The notes under the pieces are model-generated. The model did not search any database, was not told the DNA's origin, and saw only the letters and a list, made by a program, of their open reading frames with translations. A stretch of 64,000 nucleotides of DNA from Reticulitermes speratus (lineage: Eukaryota; Arthropoda; Insecta; Blattodea; Rhinotermitidae), in assembly GCA_021186555.1 (NCBI GenBank), contig JAJKFL010000330.1, positions 27,953,444 to 28,017,443 on the forward strand. Direction: 5' to 3'. The position numbers and the translations under genes are program-made. Shown here in pieces: positions 33,801 to 48,800 of this stretch (position 1 is its first letter; each line of letters starts with the position of its first letter).

Positions 33801-36800
33801 AAGCTGTGGGGGTGGGGGAAGACAACTATTGTAAACAATTAGTCGATAAACTATGACAAAAAGTAGCCAGCATACCATTAACTATAGCATCTGCAGCGAT
33901 GTATTTCATAATTACTTCATGGCTCTTGGTCCACAGGCCAGCCTTGATCAAGTAGTAAGCTGCATCTTTATGCCTGTACAAAGAGGGAAGTGGAATTCAA
34001 AATTGTAGCAACAAATTATATCAGACCTTCCAATTTCATGCAATTCCAGATTTGTTCACTACAAATCCTGTTTCAAAACATACAAATTCTAATTTTCTGG
34101 TCAAAACAGAAATGACCTGATGATTAAACTCCAATACTTGAATTAAAATAACGCGTCAAATATTGTTCATTAGAAAATTCTGCTGTAACATACAATAGCA
34201 TACAATAGCAAATACAACCTATAATCTTTTAAATAATATACAGCAGTTTTCTGTATTATTTTAGCCACAGAAAAAGAACCCAAATATCATGAAATAACTG
34301 ACCAACAAAAGCAACTTTCTTTAAATACCATAAATTACAATTTATGGTATTTGAATAATTATTCAAATTTTATACATAATTTTCACTTCACTTCAATGTA
34401 GCAAACAGTGCTGATCTCTGGCAAACCCAAGACAAGCAGACGTCCACCAGGCCTTGGCTCAACATGTTCATATCGACAGGTGCAACAGTTGAGTGGATAC
34501 TTTCCTCTAAGTGCTCTGTATCATAAATTTTGTTTGAATAGACAGTGTTCTTCACATGCCTACAAAGAGTCAAACTGAACTGAATCAGGACTTCTAGAGG
34601 GTAACATGAGTCACCTCTACCAATCCAGTGTCCTAAAAATTTGGAATTTAAGACTTCTTCCTTACTTATATAATAATGCAGTGCAATGCCATCATCAATC
34701 ACAAAGTTCAATATTATCATAAATTTCCATTCAAACAAAATTACAAAATATTACAACAGTAAGTCCAATAAAGCGAGTCTGCATTAATCCATACCAAATT
34801 TTCCTCTTGGGAACATTGCACTTTCAACACTGTAGGCATTACAAGAGCCTAATTTCTACAACTGTGATGATTAACAGCACTATTTAGGTGGGAAACACCT
34901 TCAAGGGGGGGGGGGATCTCATTCAAGAAATCAGACTCATCATCCATCTTACTCAGAAAATTCACTCACTGCACATGCCTTTCTTTTTTCCACAATGACA
35001 AATTGTTTAAATTTAATGCCCTGTCTGGATTTTGTAAGTACAAAATCCTAATTACATAATTAACTTGAAGGAACAAAGTTCTTGAGAAACCAAAGAGTCA
35101 TTACTGTGTTCACAAAAGTTCATCACTATACCTTATCCTGAGCCAGATTAATCCAGCCCACGCCCTCAAACTGCATTTACGTAACACCCATGCCTGAATC
35201 TACCAGGCTACCTCGTCCCTTAAGCTTTCTGACAACATTATTTCCAATTCCTTCCATGTATGCTACAGGTTATGACCAGCATGTTATGATCCTTGACACT
35301 AATAATATTTATGAAGCTTCAACTCTGTGTATAAACATTTTTGATACAGTGTTTGCTACTGTGGAATGTCAACTGTACCACAAAATTGGATTCCCAGATC
35401 TCTGAATATCTTGTTTTATCAGCAACTTACTTGGACAAGTACAGGCAGGACCCTGCCCTCCCCATAATAACACTACTGGTTTCCTTGAGCTGATGACAGC
35501 AATAAAAAATGTCTTTCTGATTAATCACTTTGTACTACAGATAGTGCATTACTTTTAACAAGAAACTTTCACTCCCATTCAAAACTGGAATTTAATCCTC
35601 AAGAAGCATAAAAGGAACAACAGACTACTGAATGAAATCATTCACCACACATACCATGAGCAAAATTGGCAGATTTATTTACTAACCTATTGCAAACTGA
35701 GGCAAGGGTTGCTTTAGCTTCAAATATCCACTGGGAAGGGATATTTAGCTGTTCATGGAGGAAATGTTCTTTGTCTTGATACTCCTTGTTATCTGACAAA
35801 TCAACATGACGTCCCAGCATGTCTAGGACTGCTGCTTTTCGGCTGAAATTAAAGCCATTCATTACATTACATTCTTTAGCAAAGTACATTTAATGTGACG
35901 ATTACTGATATTCATTACACACACACACACACACACAAAAAAGGGAAATTATTGAATTCAGGACAGTTAATTTCAGTCACTATATGGCAAAAATCTACTG
36001 TCAGAGTTTACCTGTACCACAACTGGGGAAACATTTTGATTCCATGAAATTAAGATTATCTCCATTTCTACTAGAAGCAGAATGACGAAAGGGAAAGCTG
36101 CCGGTCAGTTTAAGAAGGCATATTATACTTCCTGTTCAATGGTAACAGCATTTATGTACCATCATGATAAAGTTCATATAGTGACATCTGGAGATAATGA
36201 AGTTGAAAAATTGGGTGTGTGAAGAAAATCTGGGCCCATTATCATTGACAGCTGACTTCTTTTACGACATACTTCATACAAACTTGAATATATGTTCCAA
36301 CAGTACATAAGTCATCTTCTGTATCTTCTTAATCTAGCAAGCAACTTTAATTACTTTTTAGTGACCTTTGTAAAATTCTTCATATCTTTCACTTAAGCAA
36401 AGATTATCTTTGAGATAACATTTTAAGATCTAATAAAGAACATCTTGTTTAGTCTAGTACAGTACATAGATGAAAACCAATATTTTGACATGAACTAAAC
36501 CAACCAGTTGTGCAATATACAACAAAAAGAACTGCATTAATCATATCTAAAGAAACTAACCTTTTTTTATTTTTCAGATGAAGAAGAACAAAAATGGCCC
36601 AATGCCAAAGACCTTGGCTCTCCAATTGGGAAGCAAAACTCGTATGAACAAGTGCAGATGAGTACTCAGATATATGAAGTAACCAAGAGCATTCAGAACT
36701 TGGTGCAACAGCCAACTGAAAATAAGTAAGAACCTTACATAAAGTCAGTGAAAATATTTTGGCAAATAAAATAATTTTTGCTGTTATTTTAACTTTTCAT

Positions 36801-39800
36801 TTCAGCTTGTCATTTGTAAAGGATTGTTTTCATCAAGGTCCTTTTGAATTTGGTTAAATATGATCTTACACCCTCTTTTCACTAAGGAATATAAAATCAA
36901 CAACTTTTTGTAAAATGCACTGCACCTCAGAATGCCTTCAGAGCTTACCTCAGCCGGTAGTCCAGCGGATCTGATGTGTGGGTAGCAGGATTTAGCAACT
37001 GGTTGAGTGGATGTGACCGACTGCTATACAGTTTCAACAAATGGAAGCAAAGATCCCATATTTGTTGCCCACTACTGGTCTCAGGTTCCACACCATCTTC
37101 CACGTATGGTGGATCAGGACACTTTGCATATACATCCTTTGAATCAGGTGGTCCAAATGCATTCTCATACTGCAGCAGTGCATCAGTAACAGATGCTACT
37201 GGAGAACACATATACCTAAAAATACACATCTCAGCTAAGGTTTATGCTTTCAGATCTCTGCCTGATGAAATAAGAGCAAACTTTGCCTCACATTTTAATG
37301 AAGTAGGTCTGACTGAGGCTAATTCATGTAAACTTTGGAAAAATGCTCCTAGTGGTTCTGTGTTAGATATGAAATGAAGTGGAAGACTCAAAGAAATAAG
37401 CATACATCACAGCTTGTTTGGAGCATTCAGTCCTTGACCCCCTGAACGAGGAGGAGGAAGAAGAAGAAAACTCCAGATTCCAAGAGCCTCCATACAGCAT
37501 GTGTTGAGGAAGAAAAGGCCACATTTATCAATAAATTAAGTGACCACAGCACGGATGTGAGACAGCAGTAGTGTGCATCTAATGCGACTTAAAAATTACA
37601 CCATTTTTTAAATTTATGCAATAATTTTCGGTTTAATGTGGTTTGGCATAGAGGATCCATGGCCGCACAGACCATCTGTAAGAGACTAGCAGAAAGTGAC
37701 GTCACTGTCACACCATCAATCATGTGTATCGATTATGTCAGTGATATATTATGTGGCTCATTTAGTTTCCTTCAATAATATTGGCTTTACTTACCAAAAT
37801 AAGTGAGAAATATAAATCTACATCACCTAGTGCAATCCCAGTGAAAAATCAGCGAAAGACATCACTATTAAAGAGAAATTAGATGTAATAAGCCAACCTG
37901 AAAAACGTGAACACATTCCTGACATATGCCATATTAGACACACTCATAGTAGCGTACGTACAATTCATGATAATGCTGAAAAAATTAAACAAAGTGCAAG
38001 GTTAGGAACTGAAGTGGGTGATGCAAAAATTATTATTCAAGAAGTTCTGCTACTGAACATATACAAAAGATGCTCAATTCATGGCTTAAGGCCAAAGCCC
38101 ACCAACGTCTGTAGAGCTGATGATGATGATGATGATGAATTCATGGCTTGAATCAAAATCGGTGCCATATGCCTGTAAGCAAGTTCTGGTTCAAGCGAAA
38201 GCTCTTTCTGTTTATGAGAATTTGTCAAAGGATGATGATGACGATGATGAGGATGTTCAACCATTTAGTGCAAGGACAGGTTGGTTTACCAAGTTCACAA
38301 AGAGATATAATTTTCATAACATTAAAATGAGAGGGGACAATACTTCTTCCAACACTGTGGCTGCTGAAAAGTTTTTTACTGCTTTATAATATATATACAG
38401 TGAAACCTCTATCCATCGTTTTTCAGGGGACCGGAAAATTTGAACGATACATACGGAAATGATAGTACCGGGAAACCATTAAAAATTATAGATAAGAACA
38501 ATTTAATGATAATTATTACTTCTTGCTGACAAAATCTTTCATTGACGTTTGTTTTGAGCAAACTTTACTCCTCCTCAATTCAAAGTATGATTTTTCAAGG
38601 CCTAGAACACTTTCACGATCGCTGTCACTCGTGCTGTGCGCATAAAAGAAAGATTTTACTTTCATCAGCGCTTCATGCGTCTCAGCAAAGCTCGGCACAA
38701 CTTCGGGTTCGCCAGCTTCTTCTTCTCCTTCTTCCCGCTCCACACTCCCGGACGCCACGAGGCTCACGCACAGCTCCTGCACTGTTTCTACACCACAGGT
38801 TGCCACTTGACTGTCCACAGAGACGTAGTCCTCGAATTTATCTTTGTTCATGCGCTGAACTTTTCCCAGTCTTGGCGGAAATCGTCGTCATCGTTGGTCA
38901 ATACGACGTCACTATCGCCTGAAGATTGTCCCTGCACGTAACCAGCTTTCCGAAAACAATTTTCGATTGTCTGCTGGGTTACTTCTTGCAAGGCTGCCAC
39001 AGTGTAGTGCAAAGCTTCCAACACGTTTATCGTCTTTTTCGTATCTTTGCCTGCATCCATTAAGCAAACAGCTGTTTGCACAAGGCGTTTTCTATAAAGC
39101 TGCTTATAACACTTTATTACCCCTAAATCAAGGGGCTGGAGCACACTTGTACAATTTGCCGGGTACCGTATGACTTTTACATTTCTTAGAAACGACGTAT
39201 CCTTTGGATGTGCGGCACAATTGTCCACAAAGAGGAGAATGTTCCTGTTTTGTGCACCCATACTTGCGTCTAATGAACGTAGAAATGAAGAAAAAATGTC
39301 TGTGGTCATCCACGCTTTATGTTCGCGTGGTACTTGGTGGGTAATTTTTTTTTACATTCTTGAAACATCGCGGTTTCGGAGATAACAATCGGCATTGTTT
39401 GTCAGTTCCATCACTGTTAACACAAAGTAAAACAGTAAGTCTGTCTTCTCCATGACAAGACTCTCCTTTGAGAGCCAAGGTTCTATCAGGAAGCACGTTG
39501 TAGAAGAGCCCCCTCTCATCCGCGTTGTAAATATCACGTTGTTCGTAGCCCTCCAACAAAGATGGCAGTCTTTCCAGCCACGCTTCCGTGCTTTCGCTGT
39601 CCACTGCCGCACTTTCTCCGACTAACTTCTTGTATACTAGGCCATGCCGGTCCTTAAACCTCGCTATCCAGCCGTTGGATGCAGTGAAATTTTCTATATT
39701 CAGCTGCGCTGCAATCATCTTCGCCTTTCCACGAAGAATGGTTCCATCAATTGGGATATTCGACGCCCTTGCCTGCTGGTACCACGAGAAGAGTACTCTT

Positions 39801-42800
39801 TCCAACTCGGCGAATGTCGACTCCCTACCTATTTTCCTCTTCTTACTGGCGTTACCACATTTTTCTGCCTGCTCTCGGATTTCGTCCTTCTTTGCGAATA
39901 TGGAGTTTAGTGTGCTTGGAGCCAACCCAAGGCGTTTGGCAATGTCGACACGTTTCTCTCCAGGATTCTTCTCCACCTCTTCTACTATTTTCAATCGCTC
40001 GTGCAGAGTTCTCACTTGCTTTTTAGGTTGGGACATGGTCCACGGATTTCAAAATGAATAGCAGGAATAAAATATAATGAAGTAATAAAAACAGGAATGA
40101 ATTAATAACAGAAATAAAATATTATAGGAAAAGGATAATAAAGGATGGAAATTATTAAACCAGGGTAACGTATGAAACTATGAAGCACACCAGAACGCAC
40201 AGAATCACTTGCAATGAAGTAAAGCTCCACAACAGAGTTGCCAAGTCTTCATCTAGTCCAAAGAAAAGGATGGAGAGCAAAGAGTACAGAATGTACTCCA
40301 TACTTTTTGATGGAGCCAATCCAGGTGGCACTAAGAAAGCAATGCACGCACAGCGCACTAAACCATCGCTTCAAATTTAAAAAAAAAACGATCAGTGCGG
40401 GAAAATGTTGCGTCAGGACCGTGATTTTTCAACTATTGGTGCGGGAAAACGACAGTTCGAGGAACAATGGAGGCGGGAAAAAATAGTGTTATTTATATGG
40501 GGCTAATTTCTGGACCAAATAAGGCAGACGATACATGCGGGCCAACGACGGTAACGGGAACAATGGATAGAGGTTTCACTGTATATAGTATAGAAATGTA
40601 TACATACTGTTTATACAGTACATATATACTCTACAGGTATAGACATACAAATATAGGACAAAGTTGTCAATCCCCTAACCCCTAGGAAATACATTGTTTT
40701 AAATGGAAATTTCGTGCTTGATTTGTGCGATGTTTTTCAGGCATGTAACTCTTCTACAAAACAAGACCTGCGTGTACTATCGCAACATTATGCTTACTAA
40801 TAAATGTGCAGTATATCTCAATGCAAAGTCTCAAACCCACATTTCTCTGAAGAAGTGGCATTGCATCCATCTCATGTTAAGAATGTGGGTTAGTGGGACA
40901 AGTGGACATTTCTCTGATATTTCTGTAACTGGCGTAAGCTATTTTGAGATGTTGTCCCAATTGGTAATTCCAGAAGTTGATAATGTGGGCCTTCCAAACA
41001 GTGCAATTTTGCAGCAAGATGCAGCACCTGCCCACTATGCTGCTGACTTGCATGCTTTTTTGAATAATAAATTTTCATTGTGACTGAATGATTTGGACTT
41101 CTTGGCTGGCCTCCCCGAAGTCCTGACCTGACCACAAGTGACAACTTGTTATGATCTGTGAAAGTATGACTTAGCCAAATTCACATACACTCTGTTGGAG
41201 AGTTAGCAGGCAACACTGACCATATCTTCAACACCATTACACTGCTTTACTTAGGGCAAGGCAATATTTACTCTTATTTTGTTACATGTCTGGCCCCTCC
41301 ATCTTTCTTATGAACCTACATGCTAACAAGAGACACTCCTCAATGGTCAATGGACTTGTGCCTGTCACGAACAATGTTCGAACATGCCCAAACATAACAG
41401 AAAGTCATAATCATTGCTGTGAAACATGCCTGCAGTAGCACAATCATGACAGGAATATCCCATGCAAAACTGGGAATTCAGCCACAGCATTTCATACGAT
41501 ACCCCTTCTTCCCTTGCATCCAGAGGTCTCTTCCTTCCCCACATTAATCAGAGGCCACATATGTACCATCATCACACTGAGTATCAATTCTTGTATTTTT
41601 ATTCATGACAAATCTTTTATTATAAACAATCTGATTGTGACTTAGGGACATCCCTCTATATGCGTCCTCTAATGAATAAGACTTACACGCATGAGTATAT
41701 ACTGAATAATGACAACTGCTGATTAATTACCATAAGTGCAGAGCAAAGGCCCTTTTCCAGTCTAAACCTTCACAGGCATTAACAGTGCCTTCTGTACCAG
41801 TGAAGAGAGGGATGCCAGCCACCAGCATCAGTAACTTGATTCTATCTTCATTGATATACGAGTCTGCCCTCACGTCTTGCCAGTCAGCCAACTGCCGTTG
41901 AACTAACTGCTTTGCTGCTGGCCCACTGCCCAACTGTGCCAGCAGAGAAGACATATAGTGGTCACCTGTAAAAGATTATCACCTTGCTGATTTAAGACTT
42001 TCATAATGGTTCAGTGCTTATGAACTTGTTCTTGGATGTGCTGCTAATGCTTCAGAGGAACATGCTGGGCACTACCTCCTAGCTCCTTGCCCATGGTGTG
42101 AACACCAATGAACAGGCTCAGCAACACTATCTCAAACATTTTCCATAATACTGCATGACAGTTGTTTGTGGAAGAATTCAAGTGTGGTGCACAACTGCTT
42201 CATTGTAAATAAAAAAACTGTTTTGTTACTAATAACTTATTCACCAGTAGTTTAGAATTCAGTTACTTTACCACAGTCCTGAGTTTTCTGGCAAGCCTCC
42301 AATATTTTTCTGCCAGACAAAAGGCAGAGGACTGTTGAAATATGATGTTCCTTGTCTTGTGTTCCAGATGATTCATCTAGCAGTGCAGCTGTTTCCTGCC
42401 TCACTTTCTGCTGTACAACATCTTCCAGCCATTCACTCACTGCCTCTTTCCGTAACATAATAGTCTGATGGCTGCTCTTCTCTGCATCTGCATCAGTATA
42501 CAACTTCACTGTATTAACCATCATTTAACTATAAATGATGGGCTGCTTTGAAGAAAATATTTTACTTATTTTGTCAGAATGTTATTTTACAATTCCAAGT
42601 ATTTTGTGACTTTCCTGAAGTCCACAAGAAAAATTCTCGATTATCTTAAAACATGCCGCTGCTTCTTCTCTCCACATCATTCCAAATCCATAATTGACAA
42701 TTACCTTACCATCCAAATGCTCAACATCATAAAGCTGGACTGGGGCAGTAGAAGTAGCACTCCATGCAATCTCAAACTCAGTACTAAATGCAGATGGGCT

Positions 42801-45800
42801 TGCAGCAGCACTCTTGACAAATTAAACAATCCATTAAAAAGTTGGGTGCATTACTTTTCAGTGACTGCTAAAAATGTAATCAACAAAAGCATGCTAAGTT
42901 CCACCCTACAACAGACACAGTGCATTCTTGTGCTGTGAAATGATAAATGCTGGTTTTATATGAGCACAAGTGAAGTACAACTAAAGGGGATAAATACTGA
43001 CGAACCTAAATTTTACATAGAGTTTTTCAAAAAATTTCAATTGAATACAACAAGAGAACAGCGCCAATAACAACCACATGTCACAACTAGTCACAGGTCC
43101 CCACTCTCTGAATGAATCTACTTCTGGGAGAGACAAGTGGTCGAAATTAAGATTTATTTATTTATTATTTATGGGGAGCTGGATTAGCATACTTGGTATA
43201 ATGACTAGGCTTTGAGCTGCAGAGCCCAGGAATTGTAACTCAAGAGCTGGCAGGAGCAAGCATCCAGACCAGCTCTGTGATCTGCCCAGTATCCTATTGA
43301 ATGGGTACCAAGAGCTTGCACATCTATCTAGTGCCAGTATTAAGAATGAGTGCAGCTGTAACCTCACTCCCCCATATGACTTCATGGCATGCACAGGCAC
43401 TTTATTTATTCCTGGTTTATGTACTAATGCTGTTAGTAGCTCAGATGATATAGTGTCAAACGGCAGGATGATCAGTGAGTAATTAGCTTGGGAATATGTG
43501 GAAGGAAGCCATCATGGCCTAATTTAAGACACTTTCCCAGCATTAGCCTGGCAGGACTCAGGAAAACCACAAGAAACTTCAGTCACAATAGCTGATATTA
43601 AGATAGAAATACTTGAGAAAAGCAATCACATAGTTAATTAACCAATAGCATATCAGTCACATACCCAAATCTGGAAGGTTACCCCACAGTGCCACACAGA
43701 GATTCCACACCTGCCTGCTGTAAGCAAGCAATGCATCTTTCTGGTTATAACTGAGTTGATCAGCCAAGGCACAATGAGCATGCAGAACGTCCACTCCAAC
43801 ACATGGCATCAGCAGTGGGCAGTCATCTTCCAGTTCTGACTGACAATACCGTAGCTGGATACGTAGATGACCTTCCAGTGGCTCCTGAATTGTGTGTACA
43901 GAACAAATTACCTTGTGCCAAATTGAAATGAAGAAACATTATATGCTATTGATCTGTGAACTACTGTGAAATAAAGCCAACAAAGACATAAAACACAGAA
44001 AATGAAAAAGTACCCACAGCATACAAATATACAACAACAATAAAAACAGCAACCTCAAGTTATAAAGAATCTGTTTGTCCTAATTTATTAACCTACATTT
44101 CCTCAGAAACATATTTCCCTGAATTCCTTCACCAGATGTGATTCAATTAAAACAATTACAACAGAATGTTTTGGAGTTGGTATATGAAGGGTTCAGGAAT
44201 GTTGGTGGCTATTACACTACCTCTTCTTGCTCACCCCCCCCCCCCCCCCACCCCAAATCCTAACCTTGACATGTGAACTTTCTCATTCATTTTTAAGATT
44301 CATATTCTACGTACACCAGCTGAGTATCTGAGCAAATTGTACACTGCACAGATGCACTGCAATATTCTCAAAATGAAGCCAACATGCTGAAGGTGAATTA
44401 CATCAGTGTCTGTGCAGAATCAACATGCTGAAGGTCAATTACACCACGGTGTCTGTGTAGAATGAAAAGACTGGCTTAACACCTACACTGAGGCTACATT
44501 ACAACACACAGCAAATCAGAGATGCAGAATAAATGCACAACAAACTTGCACTGCCCATTCAGAAACAATTTGCATTTAAAGGACAGCATGTAGCCTATGA
44601 CGTACTAGAAAAGCCTGAAATCTAGACATATTCAGAAACCATGGGAGACATTATACAAAAATGTATTTCATAAACACCTACAGCTTATTTTGATCAGTGG
44701 ATATACCACCCCCAATCCAAGTTTCACGGTCATACATCAGCACACATCTTGTAAAGCATGGGTCTCCAACCCGCGGTCCGCCAGCTTGTATTATGCAGTC
44801 TGCAGCCACATTTGTAACTTACGTATGTACTATAAAAATTACACAATAATTTAGGCAGTTAGGTATACCACTTACTGCTATTTGTCCACGTGCGGCCTGC
44901 AAACGAGCCCGCAATAACTGGTGTGGCCCTTTGCCAAAAAAGGTTGGAGATCCATGTTGTAAAGTAATCCTCATGTATTTATGAACCAAATTCAGTTTGA
45001 AATTTGGTTTGTTACTCCCACTGTTCAACTCTTTTTGTCACATGTGATATGCTAAATATGATATGACCTCACAGGCAATGCCTGTGAACAAAACCAATGA
45101 ATCCAGCAATTAGGATAATGGTGATGAAGGTCCTTTTTACTTGTCAGCTGCCAAGAAGTGGTGCACCACTGTACTGAAACCACACTCTTAACCTTGTCTG
45201 CAGAGGCATGTCTTGTAACAAAAGTGACAGCAAGTTCTGTAGTAAGGAATTCAGAGCATAAACCACAGTCATGCAGTCCTCAATGACAAGTGGTCCCAAT
45301 CAGGTAATTCCTGCACCAAATATTCAATGAAAATTGGAGCTGAAGTGGGTTTCCACAGCAATCTGTGGACTGGTGTCGTATCAGTAGAAGGGACTGTGGG
45401 TATTGCCAATTCCATTTTGAATGAATTGTGCTTCACTAGTAAATAAAATATATTTACAAGGATGGCAATATGTGGCAAGCCATTACCAAAACCATAACAA
45501 AGCACGGTAATCTTGAGGTTGCTGAGCTTGAACATACTGAATATGATATGGGTATAGTCCCATTTTCAGTGAAACTAAAAGTGATCATGAAATTTAAGAC
45601 AGCCCACATTCATACTTTTCTATTTCTGACAATAAATTATACCAGCACAGTTGTACTGAAACTTCAAAAATGTAATTTGCACCACCTAATGCAGGGTTCT
45701 GCATACATGGAATTCTCGCCCGTGAGTGGGTGATGATAATGTAGTTGAGTCTGTGGAAGTGGTACAACTAAATCATTGCAAAATGCTGCATAGTATTTAA

Positions 45801-48800
45801 ATAAAAGTATTCACACTGTGTAACTAAAAATGTAATGTATTCCAATATGACCATCATAAATGTCTGAAACTAATACCAAAAGATTACAGCATTTCAAAAC
45901 ATTTACAATTGTAGTACTTATCCACATGGACAACTTCAGGGATAAAACTTACAAAAAAAGAAAATTAGTGTCCTGAGTATGTAAATCTTCAATATTCCTA
46001 AGATTCAGTACATCATGTAACTTGCAGTAAGCGTTACTAAAAGGAAATCTCAGATCCCAATTGTGGGTTAAAGACTTCATATGTCAGCAGTCACAACAAT
46101 TCTGACCCACTGCATAAGTTAGATGGCACTCCTTATGATTCCACTTCACTACATTAAGTATAGCCTACATGCTATGGAAGTGTCTGTACGAAGTGCTTAG
46201 CCTAACTAAACTTAGGCCACAGTTTTACATTTATAGGCCAACATATGGCACAAACATTATAGCTCAGTGTTTGGAATGGGAATTTCTCCAAGCTCTGCAA
46301 CAGGACAGGGAATTCTGTTGACAAGAAAATAGAGAATCTCCACTCATAGTAAACATTTTAACTGTATGTCACGTCACATTAATGCACTCAAGATACAGAG
46401 GTTAAGCTGTATGAGTAAGCCCACCAGGGTTTCAATTCACAACATATTGCACATCTGGATATAAAATGTAATAGCAGTTGCTCTCAGTCAACATTACTCA
46501 TGTCAGGAATGGATCCAAGTCAAGTACGTGTAAGAGTTCTTGTGCAACCTGATGTATGCTTCCTAACATACCTACAGCACTATGCATTTCGCAAGCCCAC
46601 ATCTTCCACAAGGGCAACTTCAGTGTGTTATAACTTGTCAAGCAATAAATTTAGTGGTTTACAATATTCACCTTTTATTCTAAACCTGAATATCACCCTT
46701 CAAGTTCACGTATCCCCTCTCCCTGTACTAAATATCAAGATAAACACTGAGTAAGTCTGTGTATCAATCAGCTGTAAAGCAGATGGAAATGCCGGAATGG
46801 CACTCGGAAAGCTAAAAGATAAATTTGTGGACCTCTGCCCCAGTTATGTATTGAACATAACTCACACCTATTACATGCTTTTTCCCTAAGATTTACAATA
46901 TTAATAAATTCAGAACCCCCCCTTTAACATCCAATGACATCTAGGGCACAACTTTGCTTTTACTTTTTCTTGCAGTTGTCACTGAGGTAAAATAAATGAC
47001 AACTCCTTACACACCTTCTCTATAAACATAGTACTTAACATCTTCAGAACTGCCGTTACAATATCAAGCTTACAACACAGCACTAACCGTGAAGTTGACT
47101 GATGGGTCTTTTCCACCTCCAGAAATCTGAAGTCTCTGTACAATGCACTGAGAACAATCGCCTGGTGTCCGTCCAGCAGTGAAGATGCTCAGATCAGACA
47201 GTTGCGCTCTGAGTGGCATGACGGAAACAGCTTTCTGTGTGTTGAGCGTCAGCAGGGTAATGTCTCGACCCCAGCCTACACGAAAGCTCCTTCCCATCAC
47301 AAGGCCTGTATCAGCTAAGCAATGGGCTGACATTCGTCCAACAGTAGACTCGGACAGGGGAACTACCTCACTTTGATGCTTCAAAACTGCTACCTTTGGA
47401 CGCACAGTTGGGGGTTGGATCCAGGGTCCCATTGGCAAATGTGATGATGGTCTAACTTGTGGGATATCCTTTGACCCTGTGCAGTAAAAGGCAATCTCTA
47501 GCAAATAACACCCTCCTCATTTTCACTGAAGACTTATTTTATTTTTTAATTTGTAACACAATATCACTATCAGTGAGAAGGGAATCTCTAGCCAACAACA
47601 AAAAAACTTCCACTAAAAAGATATTTGAAATAACTCTTTATTTGCAGCAGTGTCAATATGTGTTGGTAAACAAATAATCAACTTTTATTATCCTTATTAC
47701 CTGATCTCCATTAGACTTCAGTCAACCAGACATAACAATGTTCACGTTAAATGAACCAGAGTTTAACATATGTATGTTTAAATACCTATGTATAACATTT
47801 ACACCTAACATATGGGAAACATCAACATGGCAACTCAAAATTAAACGGCTGTTCATAGGTAAAGAGAGAGCCATATAGGTTAAAAGAAACTGGAATGTTG
47901 GTATTCATCATTACAACAGATATAGGAAAGCTGAGAAGTGTTCAGTGACATGCACCAGTTAATTCAGGATTAAGAGGTTAAGAAGGTTAGTAAAACACTT
48001 TTAATTAAATTTAAACTGTCAAAAGATAAGGCAACATTTGCAAGAACAAGAAAACTATTTCACTAATAATAGCAATATAAAAACACTGTACAGTAAAACC
48101 CCTATTTAATTAATTGCTGGGGGATTAGAATATATTTCACTAAATCGAGGTTTTCATTAAATGCAGGTTTATTTGTTTATATGGAGCAATTGTCGGGACA
48201 TGAAAAAATCATCACTAAATCCGGGATTTCACTAAATGCGGGAACATTAAATTGGGGTTTTACTGCACATGCAAAATAAGTTACACTTTCAAATTCCACA
48301 ACTGCAATACCAACAAACAAAACAAAAGCAAATAAATCATATCTCATATACAGTCAAATTTGGATTTTCACGTTCCCTTCAATCTACATTTTCTTTCATT
48401 CTACGTGTGTTTTTATCAGTGCCCCGAAAACTTCCATAAGAAAAATATTAAATTTTCCTTGAATATATATCTATGCTTCCCACCCAATTCCTTGATTATA
48501 TATTCAGACTGACCTCCTCCATTGTCTTTGTCAATGCACTGTGAAGTAGTCCAGCTCAGCTACTAACTATACACTGGTCCATTCTTACATGACAGTAATG
48601 GCCAGAACAGTGTCAGCAGCTCACCTGGGTTACTCCACCGTACAGAACACATGGTCCAGAAAAATGTCCATTAGATGCATAGAATGAATACATGATGGCT
48701 CCCTTCAGCAGTATGGAGAACAAGGTGTACAGCGTCCAGCAGGAAGCAAAAAAAAGCAGCAACTTACTTTATTAATGGACACATGGCAGACGTGAACTAG

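Noticed and set aside
34388..34738. Nup96 exon on the same strand
   Set aside because: The HWIGRGDS...HVKNTVYS pattern belongs to DDE_3 transposases, and the flanking Nup96 exons already join in phase without it.
35655..35686. Extension of Nup96 exon 35687-35842 to the GTATGT donor at 35654
   Set aside because: It would leave phase 1 and fail to join the RHKDAAYYL exon with the good gtacag acceptor; the earlier AATAG/GTTAGT donor fits phase and similarity.
36030..36320. Possible coding remnant between Nup96 exons
   Set aside because: Several short pieces looked transposase-like, but stops are too frequent and no ordered motif set could be shown.
38542..40061. Plus-strand open frames of up to 157 codons across Tigger copy 1 (also 55773-57043 across copy 2)
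   Set aside because: They lie opposite the transposase frames and show no independent motifs; repeated in both copies only because the element is repeated.
42579..42938. 119-codon plus-strand open frame next to Nup96 exon 42272-42508
   Set aside because: No recognised motif, Ser/Lys/Asn-rich low-complexity composition and no convincing splice sites.
45269..45535. Minus-strand open frame (ELAIPTVPSTDTTPVHRLLW...) as an extra Nup96 exon
   Set aside because: Exons 47088-47476 and 43665-43884 already join in phase 0 with conserved sequence on both sides. The only plausible acceptor here (ttactag) does not keep the frame.
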